NCBI GenBank assembly: GCA_900769645.1
Contig: CAAGHI010000028.1
Coordinates: 1-13,630 of the forward strand
DNA from: Candidatus Gastranaerophilales bacterium
Lineage (GTDB): Bacteria; Cyanobacteriota; Vampirovibrionia; Gastranaerophilales; Gastranaerophilaceae
Direction of reading: 5' to 3'
Length of the DNA: 13,630 nucleotides
Numbering within the stretch: the stretch's first letter is position 1; each line of letters begins with the position of its first letter. The translations under genes were made by a program, and so were the position numbers. The notes under the pieces are model-generated. The model was given only the letters and a program-made list of their open reading frames with translations, searched no databases and was not told the origin of the DNA. Positions 6,029-13,405 of the stretch are shown piece after piece.

Positions 6029-8269
6029 CTATTTCACCTTCGCCTCCAATCTGTCTAAGCGCTTGCTTTGTGCAGCCAATTGCGCCTTTAGGTCTTTATT
6101 CTCCTTTTCCAGTGCGGTCATGCGAGAGTCTAGTTCTTTTATCGCATTAATCACAGCATAAAACATATCTTCCATACGAATTGTCAAAAATCCGTCAGCT
6201 CCTTTTTTAACAGCATTCGGAAATATCTTTTGCAAATCTTGAGCAATCACACCTACATGAGGAGTTTTGGTAGTATCTTTTTTGTATACATAATTAAAGA
6301 TTTTTAATTGGCGAATTTTGTCAAGCCCTGATGTGTTTTCTTTTCCAACGTACTTCAAACGACGGTCGGAACCATGAGTTCCACCAAATCTACCATAAAA
6401 ATCTATTACATTGCCTCTTGAATAATCTTCTCTCCAACGGAATTCACACTCTGCACCATCACACCCACTATGTGTACCATCATAATATCGAAACGATTTA
6501 TTGTCACCTCCATTTGCTGGACCATGAGGAACATCTGGCAATAGAACTTGCCCTTTTACTAATAAATTACCATTAATCACCACACTTGAAGATTTTTTTT
6601 GGTCTATCCAAAAATTAACATCTTCCTCACCATTGTGTACCTCAAGTACTGCCGCACCTCCATTTTGAGCTGAACGACTTCCAATGAATATACGTTCTAC
6701 ACCATCTGTCTTCCATTTACCTTCTGGTTCTCCATTGGCATTTGTATCAGTAATTGGCCCAGAATTTGTACCGATACAGATTTTATTTGAACCGGTTACA
6801 TTACTACAAGCATTTTGTCCTATGGCAATAGAATGATAACCACTGGCATTCGCCTGACGTCCAACAGCTACAGCACCTATTCCTGTTGCATTTGTTCCTG
6901 TTCCAACTGCAACAGAACCATTTCCGGCTGTCGTAGTAGAACTACTATTAGAACCTGATGTAGTGCCGCTTTGGTAAATGCTACCAATTGCGATACCACC
7001 GGCAACAGCTTTGGCTTGATCTCCAATTGCAATGGAATTTTCTCTACTTATAGAATCATAGTCTTGATTGTATTTCCCTTCGGCATAAGAATTTGGTCCA
7101 ATCGCAATGGAAGCGGAATTCACTTTTCGTCCAGCATACTCTTTTTCTCCTACTGCTCCAACTGAGGCTCCAGCTCCAATTACAATACTTCTTGGAACAT
7201 TACTTGTTGTATCTGCGCCAATAGCAATAGTTCCTGTCGATTCGGCTTTAGCACCACTTCCAATAGCAATACTTGGAATATCTGCAATATCAGCGACTTT
7301 TGTTTGATATCCATTAGCGATTGAATCGGCACCTAACGCAATAGATCCAAGATACTTAGCAACTGAATTCCTTCCAATAGCTATTGCGGAATTTGACGTT
7401 ACTTTTTCAGTTGCAGTATCTAAAGCTAGTGTAACATTTGCATTTGAGCCAATTGCAATAGAGTTTTGTTCAGTTGCGGTTACGCTTGAACCAACGGCAA
7501 CAGAGTTTAATCCTTCTGCTTTTGCTGTATGTCCGAAAGCTGCTGCATAAACACTGCTTGCTTTGGAGTTATTACCTATAGCCATAGACCCAATTTCACT
7601 TCCTTCGGAGCCTACACCTATTGCCATAGCAGATGATGCGGTTGCTCTCCCTGACGCTATAGCCAAAGAATAAGAACCACTTGCAATTGATGTATCTCCA
7701 ATTGCCATGGCTCCTTCACCTGTCGCTTGAGATAGACGACCGAATACAATGGCATTCGTGCCACTTGCTTGTATACTTCTTCCGACACCGACTGAGCCAT
7801 CTCCAAGAGTGCCACTTGCTAAGTTACCCAACAATAAATTTGTACCACCGATAAATAGACGACCGATATTGGCATTATTACGTTTGAATGCCAAAAAGTT
7901 CGTCGTATCATCTCCAACTGTTATTAACAACTTTGCAATAGTATCATCTGCGCCATAGCTGTTTTGTCCAATCATAGCGTGTTGACCGGATCCCGCACCG
8001 AACCAAGCATTGCTTCTATTATTTGCCTGATATTGCCACGGTGATGAGTTATTCGGTTTATTACGCGTCGTCATAACTGGCGCCATTGCTGCCAAAACAA
8101 TACTCAAAATCAACATTACAACCATCATTTCTGCCAAAGTGAACGCAGAAAAAAATGACGGCTTATTCTTTTTTTCAGACTCCTCAACACTCCAAAATCG
8201 TGTCAAATCCAGACCTAGGCTGGGATTACCCCCCCCCCCGAAATTCTTAACAATTCTTAATGGTTCCAT
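6029..8269 (-). CDS. Phase-variable surface protein: prepilin-type N-terminus, YadA-like head repeats, S74 chaperone, coiled coil
   Basis: A 746-residue protein. Residues 1-42 form a long leader containing a glycine run (11-14) coded by the poly-G tract. SAFTLAEMMVVMLILSIVLA (41-60) is a prepilin signal with Glu47 at mature +5 and Ala42, not Gly, at -1. About 150-500 carry YadA-head-like repeats around AIAIGxxSxAxG. About 630-712 match the intramolecular chaperone (peptidase S74) with GSDRRLK at 633-639 and HVGVIAQDLQKIFP at 671-684. Residues 713-746 are a heptad coiled coil. S74 domains trimerise and self-cleave phage tail fibres; prepilin domains are processed by PilD-like peptidases and assembled by type IV pilus or type II secretion machines. 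I infer a trimeric surface fibre or adhesin. No YadA beta-barrel anchor is present. GAGGA at 8278-8282, 8 bases upstream, supports this start. Confidence 0.88.
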   Translation of the reverse strand: MEPLRIVKNFGGGGNPSLGLDLTRFWSVEESEKKNKPSFFSAFTLAEMMVVMLILSIVLAAMAPVMTTRNKPNNSSPWQYQANNRSNAWFGAGSGQHAMIGQNSYGADDTIAKLLITVGDDTTNFLAFKRNNANIGRLFIGGTNLLLGNLASGTLGDGSVGVGRSIQASGTNAIVFGRLSQATGEGAMAIGDTSIASGSYSLAIASGRATASSAMAIGVGSEGSEIGSMAIGNNSKASSVYAAAFGHTAKAEGLNSVAVGSSVTATEQNSIAIGSNANVTLALDTATEKVTSNSAIAIGRNSVAKYLGSIALGADSIANGYQTKVADIADIPSIAIGSGAKAESTGTIAIGADTTSNVPRSIVIGAGASVGAVGEKEYAGRKVNSASIAIGPNSYAEGKYNQDYDSISRENSIAIGDQAKAVAGGIAIGSIYQSGTTSGSNSSSTTTAGNGSVAVGTGTNATGIGAVAVGRQANASGYHSIAIGQNACSNVTGSNKICIGTNSGPITDTNANGEPEGKWKTDGVERIFIGSRSAQNGGAAVLEVHNGEEDVNFWIDQKKSSSVVINGNLLVKGQVLLPDVPHGPANGGDNKSFRYYDGTHSGCDGAECEFRWREDYSRGNVIDFYGRFGGTHGSDRRLKYVGKENTSGLDKIRQLKIFNYVYKKDTTKTPHVGVIAQDLQKIFPNAVKKGADGFLTIRMEDMFYAVINAIKELDSRMTALEKENKDLKAQLAAQSKRLDRLEAKVK
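8229..8239. repeat. Homopolymer C11 (G11 on the coding strand), putative phase-variation switch
   Basis: Eleven consecutive C on the plus strand, that is GGG GGG GGG GGT in codons 11-14 of the surface-protein gene. With 10 G the frame reads GTA ATC CCA GCC TAG; with 12 G it reads TAA at once. Only 11 G (or 11 plus or minus multiples of 3) leaves the long frame open. This is the hallmark arrangement of a slipped-strand ON/OFF switch. Confidence 0.85.
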
Positions 8270-8277
8270 ACTTGCAT

Positions 8278-8282
8278 TCCTC
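8278..8282 (-). promoter_or_regulatory. Ribosome binding site that fixes the surface-protein start
   Basis: Minus strand GAGGA, 8 bases before the ATG at 8269. Another ATG at 8277 is immediately next to the GAGGA and in a different frame, so it is not a plausible start. The site places the start upstream of the poly-G tract, which makes the tract part of the coding sequence. Confidence 0.7.
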
Positions 8283-8304
8283 GTTTTTTATTATAACTTT
8301 TATT

Positions 8305-8332
8305 ATTATAAACGATTTTTGGATTTTTTCAA
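8305..8332 (-). promoter_or_regulatory. Promoter of the surface-protein gene
   Basis: Minus strand TTGAAA (8327-8332), 16-base spacer, TATAAT (8305-8310). The predicted start near 8298 gives a leader of about 29 bases carrying GAGGA. A second TATAAT at 8290-8295 lacks a good -35. The -35 box is only 5 bases from the end of the IS remnant at 8338. Confidence 0.65.
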
Positions 8333-8337
8333 GTGGT

Positions 8338-8704
8338 TGTCCTAGTTCAGCACATATTAGACTAAGCACATTTTTCTTTTAATTTATAGTAATATTCCCT
8401 CAGTGTCAAGTAATCAAGGCTTTGGAGCATTCTTTCACAATTGTATTTGTACTCAAATTTTCTTAATAATTTCCTTGTTTCATTTGCTCGCTCTACATAA
8501 CAATTTATTTTTGGACTTCGTGGTGGTAAGACGTACAATTTTATTTGTTCTTGCTCACAATAATCTTCAAGCTTTCCCATAAATTCACTGCCTCCATCTA
8601 CTTGGATACTTTTTATCTCAAATTCAAATTCTTTTTTGTTCTTCTTTTAAAAATGGGGGCCTAAAAAAATAGGGGTTAGTCTAATATGTGTTTGAACTGA
8701 GACA
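8338..8704 (-). mobile_element. Internally deleted insertion sequence with both terminal inverted repeats
   Basis: The left end (8338-8365, tgtcctagttcag then cacatattagactaa) and the reverse complement of the right end (8676-8704, tgtctcagttcaaa then cacatattagactaa) agree over about 28 bases except for two changes and a small gap. Ends starting TGT are usual for IS481-type elements. Between them is only the 3' third of a DDE transposase. The element is 367 bp instead of the roughly 1 kb expected, so it is a non-autonomous remnant. No clear target duplication is visible beside the ends. Confidence 0.75.
8362..8646 (-). pseudogene. Transposase remnant, C-terminal part of an integrase-core (rve, IS481-like) domain
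   Basis: An open frame of 95 codons without a valid full-length start. It reads ...SIQVDGGSEFMGKLEDYC then LYVLPPRSPKINCYVERANE, and ends with a LDYLTLREYY segment. VDGGSEF holds the second catalytic Asp and VERAN the catalytic Glu of the DDE triad; the first Asp and the N-terminal helix-turn-helix domain are missing. A stop codon (TAA, 8647-8649) lies just upstream in frame, so the fragment joins what should be untranslated IS start sequence. The stop codon lies inside the terminal repeat, as in compact IS elements. An ATG at 8580 could give a 72-residue piece, but nothing suggests it is functional. Family assignment to IS481 is from motif style and is tentative. Confidence 0.75.
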
Positions 8705-8722
8705 CTGGAATTAATGTAAAAT

Positions 8723-8754
8723 TTGAAATTTTTGTATCAATTTTATAATATAAT
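8723..8754 (+). promoter_or_regulatory. Possible promoter for the MATE transporter gene
   Basis: TTGAAA at 8723-8728 and overlapping TATAAT boxes at 8744-8749 (15-base spacer) and 8749-8754 (20-base spacer). Neither spacing is ideal, but the hexamers are good. They lie in unique sequence between the IS end and the gene. Confidence 0.4.
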
Positions 8755-8787
8755 AATGTTGTAAGGAAATTTATTTTAGGCAAAATT

Positions 8788-10143
8788 ATGATTACAGATA
8801 TGACGCAGGGAAGCCCCCTAAAACACATTTTACTTTTTTCAGTTCCGCTTTTAATAGGGAACATTTTTCAACAGCTTTATAATATTGCAGACCTTGTTAT
8901 TGTCGGCAGAACCCTTGGAGTTGACGCTTTTGCAGCTGTTGGGGCGGTAGCTCCTTTATTTTTTCTAATCGTTTTTGTAATTGTAGGATTAACAAGTGGG
9001 TTTGCAGTTGTAACCGGACAAAGATACGGTGCAAAAGACATTGCCGGTGTAAAAAATTCTGTAATTGTGTCAACTATTTTGAGCACAGTTGTTACGCTTG
9101 TTTTTTCACTTGTGTGTTGCTTTTTGATGAATCCGATTTTACACTTAATGAATGTGCCACAAAATATTTATCATAATGCTTTTTGGTACGTTGAAATTAT
9201 TACAATAGGCCTAATTGCGACAACTATGTACAATATGCTTGCAGGGATTATTAGGGCACTCGGGGATAGCAAGACGCCGCTTTATTTCTTGATAGTTGCG
9301 TCGATTATAAATATTATTCTTGCACTTATTTTTATAAAAGTTTTCAATATGGGTGTCCCAGGATCTGCAATTGCAGTCATTCTTTCTCAGGGAATTTCGT
9401 TTTTGCTATGCTTAATTTATATAAAATACAAGTTGCCGATTTTGCATTTGAATAAATCAGATTTTGAGTTTTCTTATGAAGAATTCAAGCAATCTGCGTT
9501 TGAGCATTTGCGTGTTGGAATTCCGATGGGAATTCAATTCTCCATTATCGGGATTGGAATTTTAATAATTCAGAGTGTTTGCAATACTTTTGGGGCAAAC
9601 GTAATTGCTGCGTTGACGGCTGCGTTAAGAATTGAGCAGATTGCGACATTACCTATGATGTCGTTTGGGGTTGCGCTTGCGGCTTATGTTGCGCAAAACT
9701 ATGGGGCAAAGAAGTTTTCTAGAATTCGTCTTGGTGTAATTAAAACTTCAACGATTAATATTATTTTAAGCGTTTTGATGGCTTTTGTAATGCGGTTGTG
9801 GGGAACGAATATTATTGGCGAATTTATTGGAACGGCAACCGGTGATATTATTGACATTGCGCATAAATATCTTTTGATAAGCACTGTTTTTTACTTCTTT
9901 TTGGGGCAAATTTTTATTTATAGAAATGCGCTTCAAGGTATGGGAGAAACAATCTTTCCTACTCTGGCATGTGCTGCAGAACTTGTTATGCGTGCGTTTG
10001 CGGCAATTTATTTGGCTATAAAATTCGGTTACATCGGAATATTTTATGCAGGACCGATTGCGTGGGTAAGTGCATCATCTGTACTATTTTTCGGATATTT
10101 GTACAGTATTAAGCGGATTGCGTATAAAAACTTTGATAAATAA
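8788..10143 (+). CDS. MATE family efflux transporter
   Basis: A 451-residue, very hydrophobic protein of the usual MATE (NorM/DinF-like) length with about 12 membrane segments. The two pseudo-symmetric halves are visible: SGFAVVTGQRYGAKD at 70-84 matches LAAYVAQNYGAKKF at 297-310, and GIIRALGDSKTPLYF at 153-167 matches ALQGMGETIFPTL at 381-393. MATE proteins export cationic drugs or other small organic molecules using a sodium or proton gradient. The substrate cannot be told here. The ATG at 8788 has only a weak ribosome site (TTAGGC), and an in-frame ATG at 8800 is possible. The gene lies 24 bases upstream of dnaG and may read through into it, although dnaG has its own promoter. Confidence 0.94.
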   Translation: MITDMTQGSPLKHILLFSVPLLIGNIFQQLYNIADLVIVGRTLGVDAFAAVGAVAPLFFLIVFVIVGLTSGFAVVTGQRYGAKDIAGVKNSVIVSTILSTVVTLVFSLVCCFLMNPILHLMNVPQNIYHNAFWYVEIITIGLIATTMYNMLAGIIRALGDSKTPLYFLIVASIINIILALIFIKVFNMGVPGSAIAVILSQGISFLLCLIYIKYKLPILHLNKSDFEFSYEEFKQSAFEHLRVGIPMGIQFSIIGIGILIIQSVCNTFGANVIAALTAALRIEQIATLPMMSFGVALAAYVAQNYGAKKFSRIRLGVIKTSTINIILSVLMAFVMRLWGTNIIGEFIGTATGDIIDIAHKYLLISTVFYFFLGQIFIYRNALQGMGETIFPTLACAAELVMRAFAAIYLAIKFGYIGIFYAGPIAWVSASSVLFFGYLYSIKRIAYKNFDK

Positions 10144-10161
10144 ATTTATTGATGGTAAAAT
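10133..10161 (+). promoter_or_regulatory. dnaG promoter predicted to start at the initiation codon
   Basis: TTGATA (10133-10138), 17-base spacer ending TGG, TAAAAT (10156-10161). The seventh base after the -10 box is the A of the dnaG ATG, so the mRNA from this promoter would be leaderless. The -35 box lies within the end of the MATE gene. No Shine-Dalgarno sequence is seen before dnaG. Confidence 0.55.
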
Positions 10162-10167
10162 AGTGTT

Positions 10168-12054
10168 ATGGCGAACTCGATTGACGAATTAATTACACAG
10201 ATAAAAGACAGGCTTGATATAGTAGACGTTGTTTCTCAACAGGTAATTTTGAAGAAAAATGGTGGACATTACTGGGGATTGTGCCCTTTCCATAAGGAAA
10301 AAACACCTTCTTTTTCTGTCAATCCTGCTATGGGAATTTACAAATGTTTTGGCTGTGGCGCAGGCGGTGATGCGATTACATTTATTATGAAAACTCAAAA
10401 CAAAGAGTTTATGGACGTAATCAAAGAACTTGCTGAAAAATTCGGGCTTGAGATGCCAAAGAGCTTGCATCGAGCCAATTCTGTCCCTCGTGAAAGCCGT
10501 GAGGAGATGATTAGAGCTTGTGCTAAAGCTGCGGAGTTCTATAATTTAAGACTTTTGATGGATAAAGAGCCTGAAACTCTTGAAGTAATGAAGTATTTGA
10601 CAAATAGAGGTATTACAAAAGAGATTATTGAACAGTATAAGCTTGGGATTGCGCCCAAGGCTTATGCAATGTTTTACAAAAAGTTCAGGCATGATTTTTC
10701 AGAAGATGTTATGGAAAAAGCCGGCTTGATTATCAAAACAAGAGAAGGCGAATACATTGACAGGTTCAGAAATCGTGTTATTATTCCAATTCAAGATGAA
10801 TTTGGTGATGTCGTGGCTTTTGGGGCTAGAGCAGTTGAAGAAGGACAAATGCCGAAGTATTTGAACTCGTCAGATTCGCTTATTTACAATAAAAGTAAGC
10901 TTTTGTATGGACTTTATACTGCAAAAGACACGATAAAAGCGGAAGATAGCGTGGTTTTGATGGAAGGCTATTTTGATGTAATTTCTGCTCAGGCGCATGG
11001 AATTAAAAATGCAGTCGCATCTTGCGGAACTTCATTAACGCCGGATCACGTCAAGTTGTTATCTCGCTACACGCCTTCAAGAAGAATTTATTTGTCTTTT
11101 GATACTGATTTGGCAGGGCAAAAGGCGACGAAACGTAATGCAGAGCTTATAAAAGACGCATTTTCTGGCTTGGGAAATATTAAACAGTTTGATGAGAGCT
11201 ATATTTCTTCCGGAAACGATAAATATGCGTGCGAAATCCGTGTGATTTGTCCGCCTGAGGGGAAAGATCCTGATGAATTTATTCGTTCTGTCGGGGCAGA
11301 AAGTTATAGAGAATATATGCAGCATGCTCCACTGTTGTTGGATTTTCAGTTGAACAATTTGTTGAAAGAAAAGCCGAAAACTCCAATTGAAAAAAATAAT
11401 TTGGTTAAAGAAATTATTCCGATTTTGAACGAAATTCAGAACAAAATTATTCAGGCAGAGTACGTCAAAATGGTATCTGACGCTATTCAAGTGGACGAAA
11501 AAGCTTTGTTGAGTGAACTTCGAACAGTTGGTAGGACGAACACTATTCAAAATAGGGACGTTGCGCGAATTGTTAAGAAAAATACATCAATTATAGAAAA
11601 AGCGCAAAAAAATTTATTGAGTGTTTTTTTTGTAACCGATAGTCATTTCACAGTAGACGAAATCAACCGAATTATAGGTGATACCCCGTTTACGGTAGAA
11701 ACGTTAATAAATGTAAAATCTACAATTGACAAATTAGCATGTACCGTAAATAATGTGAAAGAATTGATAGACAGGCTCTACACAACTTATGTGAATGATC
11801 CTGAAACCCAAAAACTTATCACTGATTTAATCAGCACATCAGAAGCATTCCAAAACCTTGATGAAAACGACTTTGTGAAAGTTATTCAAGAAAATATCGG
11901 TAAGATTGACGATTGTAGGAATGAAAAAGAAAAAGAAAAAATCAGAAATTTATATAAAAGCGCAAATGATAATGATATGGAAGCCCTAAAAATTCAAATG
12001 CAGCTTAGAGATAAGATAAATAACAGATTAAAATTGGAGAAAATGAATGAGTAA
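10168..12054 (+). CDS. dnaG: DNA primase DnaG
   Basis: A 628-residue primase that makes RNA primers at the replication fork. The N-terminal zinc-binding domain has Cys39, His42, Cys60 and Cys63 (CPFH ... CFGC). The RNA polymerase core includes RFRNRVIIPI at 199-208 and PKYLNSSDS at 229-237. The Toprim part has MEGYFD with Glu266 and FDTDLAG with Asp312 and Asp314, the metal-binding acidic residues. After FDTDLAG there is an extra stretch (about 332-358, FSGLGNIKQFDESYISSGND) before PPEGKDPDEF that is longer than in E. coli DnaG. Residues 410-628 form the helical C-terminal region where the DnaB helicase would bind, weakly conserved. The last 8 bases overlap rpoD, so the two are co-transcribed and coupled. 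Confidence 0.97.
   Translation: MANSIDELITQIKDRLDIVDVVSQQVILKKNGGHYWGLCPFHKEKTPSFSVNPAMGIYKCFGCGAGGDAITFIMKTQNKEFMDVIKELAEKFGLEMPKSLHRANSVPRESREEMIRACAKAAEFYNLRLLMDKEPETLEVMKYLTNRGITKEIIEQYKLGIAPKAYAMFYKKFRHDFSEDVMEKAGLIIKTREGEYIDRFRNRVIIPIQDEFGDVVAFGARAVEEGQMPKYLNSSDSLIYNKSKLLYGLYTAKDTIKAEDSVVLMEGYFDVISAQAHGIKNAVASCGTSLTPDHVKLLSRYTPSRRIYLSFDTDLAGQKATKRNAELIKDAFSGLGNIKQFDESYISSGNDKYACEIRVICPPEGKDPDEFIRSVGAESYREYMQHAPLLLDFQLNNLLKEKPKTPIEKNNLVKEIIPILNEIQNKIIQAEYVKMVSDAIQVDEKALLSELRTVGRTNTIQNRDVARIVKKNTSIIEKAQKNLLSVFFVTDSHFTVDEINRIIGDTPFTVETLINVKSTIDKLACTVNNVKELIDRLYTTYVNDPETQKLITDLISTSEAFQNLDENDFVKVIQENIGKIDDCRNEKEKEKIRNLYKSANDNDMEALKIQMQLRDKINNRLKLEKMNE
12036..12039 (+). promoter_or_regulatory. 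Ribosome binding site of rpoD inside dnaG
   Basis: GGAG with a 7-base spacing to the rpoD ATG at 12047, located within the last codons of dnaG. It supports the overlapping start. Confidence 0.6.
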
Positions 12055-13141
12055 AAAAAGACAAAGCTCCTCTATAGTAAGCATCATGGAAGATGAAAAC
12101 ATTGATGATTTACATAATATTGACGAAGACGGTAACATTTCAGGCGAAAATGACGGCGTAAATTACATGAACGTTGATATTAGTACTGATAATATCGAGG
12201 ATATTGTTACTGCGAAAATGGAAAATAAGCCGAATATGGACGATATCTATATGATGCATAGTCAAGAAAACCGTGCAGATGTAGATGTTCCAAAAGGCGT
12301 TGCCGTTGATGACCCCGTAAGACTTTATTTGAGAGAAATCGGCAGAATTAAACTTTTGTCTGCAAGTGAAGAAATTGAACTTGCAAGAAAAATTCTTGAA
12401 GGTGGAACCCCTGGGGCTATCGCAAAAAGAAAACTTGTTCAAGCTAACCTTCGTTTGGTTGTTTCAATTGCGAAAAAATACGTTGGACGTGGCATGCTTT
12501 TCTTGGACTTAATTCAAGAAGGTAACCTTGGTCTAATTCGTGCAGCTGAAAAGTTTGACCACGAAAGAGGTTTCAAGTTTTCAACTTATGCAACTTGGTG
12601 GATTAGACAAGCGATTACAAGAGCAATTGCGGATCAAGCAAGAACTATTCGTATCCCTGTTCACATGGTTGAAACAATTAACAAGTTGAAAAAAGTTACA
12701 AGACGTTTGGCGCAAGAACTTTCAAGAAAACCGACTGAGGACGAGTTGGCAATTGAGATGAACGTTTCTATTCCAAAACTTCGTGAAATTATTAAAATCG
12801 CTCAAGAACCTTTGTCATTGGAAACTCCAATCGGTAAAGAAGAAGATTCTAGACTAGGTGACTTTATTGAAGATAAAGAAGCAGATGCGCCGATTAAGAC
12901 AGTTGCTTCAGAACTTTTGAGAGAAGATTTGGCAGAAGTTTTGTGCACATTGTCACCAAGAGAACGTGACGTTTTGAGATTGCGTTTCGGTATGGACGAC
13001 GGTCGTCAAAGAACTTTGGAAGAAGTTGGGCAGTTGTTCGGCGTTACTCGTGAACGTATCAGACAGATTGAGGCTAAGGCGTTGAGAAAACTTCGTCACC
13101 CTAACAGAAGTAAACGATTAAAAGAATACGTTGAAGCTTAA
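12047..13141 (+). CDS. rpoD: Primary sigma factor RpoD/SigA
   Basis: A 364-residue sigma70 that directs RNA polymerase to housekeeping promoters. Residues 1-85 are acidic and Asn-rich and replace or shorten region 1.1. Region 1.2 begins at about 88 (DDPVRLYLREIGRI). Region 2 spans about 127-200, with the conserved LVVSIAKKYVGRGM, LIQEGNLGLIRAAEKFD and FSTYATWWIRQAI segments for core binding, -10 recognition and melting. Region 3 runs about 205-285. Region 4 ends with the helix-turn-helix TLEEVGQLFGVTRERIRQIE (323-342), which reads the -35 box. It overlaps dnaG, forming a dnaG-rpoD unit like the macromolecular synthesis operon but without rpsU in the window. Confidence 0.98.
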   Translation: MSKKRQSSSIVSIMEDENIDDLHNIDEDGNISGENDGVNYMNVDISTDNIEDIVTAKMENKPNMDDIYMMHSQENRADVDVPKGVAVDDPVRLYLREIGRIKLLSASEEIELARKILEGGTPGAIAKRKLVQANLRLVVSIAKKYVGRGMLFLDLIQEGNLGLIRAAEKFDHERGFKFSTYATWWIRQAITRAIADQARTIRIPVHMVETINKLKKVTRRLAQELSRKPTEDELAIEMNVSIPKLREIIKIAQEPLSLETPIGKEEDSRLGDFIEDKEADAPIKTVASELLREDLAEVLCTLSPRERDVLRLRFGMDDGRQRTLEEVGQLFGVTRERIRQIEAKALRKLRHPNRSKRLKEYVEA

Positions 13142-13165
13142 TTTCAATAATTAAATAATTTTAAG

Positions 13166-13193
13166 AAAAGGTGGACATGTTCCACCTTTTTTT
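13166..13193 (+). terminator. Rho-independent terminator of the dnaG-rpoD operon
   Basis: AAAAGGTGGA, loop CATGT, TCCACCTTTT followed by TTT: a perfect 10-bp stem with a T-run of seven, 24 bases after the rpoD stop codon. Confidence 0.93.
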
Positions 13194-13272
13194 GATTTCA
13201 TCTTTCTGAAAGTCGTAGTTATTTTGAGGTAATAACTTCCCTGTAACTGTCACTCCGGACTACGATCCGTAG

Positions 13273-13305
13273 GTGCTACGCACGTAGCCCTCTGTAGCAA
13301 CATTC
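13273..13305 (+). repeat. CTACG-type palindromic dispersed repeat, copy 3
   Basis: It begins gtgctacgcacgtagccc and continues tgtagcaacatt. It matches the reverse complement of the window start and the copy at 3680. It is followed by a related stretch (tacttcagacgttggtataa) also seen after the copy at 3680 (tatttcagactttggtgtaa), so the shared unit is longer than the palindrome. Confidence 0.65.
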
Positions 13306-13334
13306 ATTCATACTTCAGACGTTGGTATAAACCC

Positions 13335-13364
13335 CTTACGCACGTAGCTCTATGTAACAACATT
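13335..13364 (+). repeat. CTACG-type palindromic dispersed repeat, copy 4
   Basis: It begins cttacgcacgtagctc and continues tatgtaacaacatt. It lies 62 bases after copy 3 in the same orientation, giving a tandem pair. A decayed tandem partner is also visible after copy 2 at about 3743-3763. Confidence 0.6.
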
Positions 13365-13405
13365 AGACATCGGTGTAAAGTTATTGCCTAGCAATGTTTC
13401 TCGTC

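Noticed and set aside
11077..11550. 157-codon frame antisense to dnaG
   Set aside because: The forward strand encodes a clear DnaG across the whole stretch. The antisense product is rich in Phe and Asn as expected from reverse reading of AT-rich codons.
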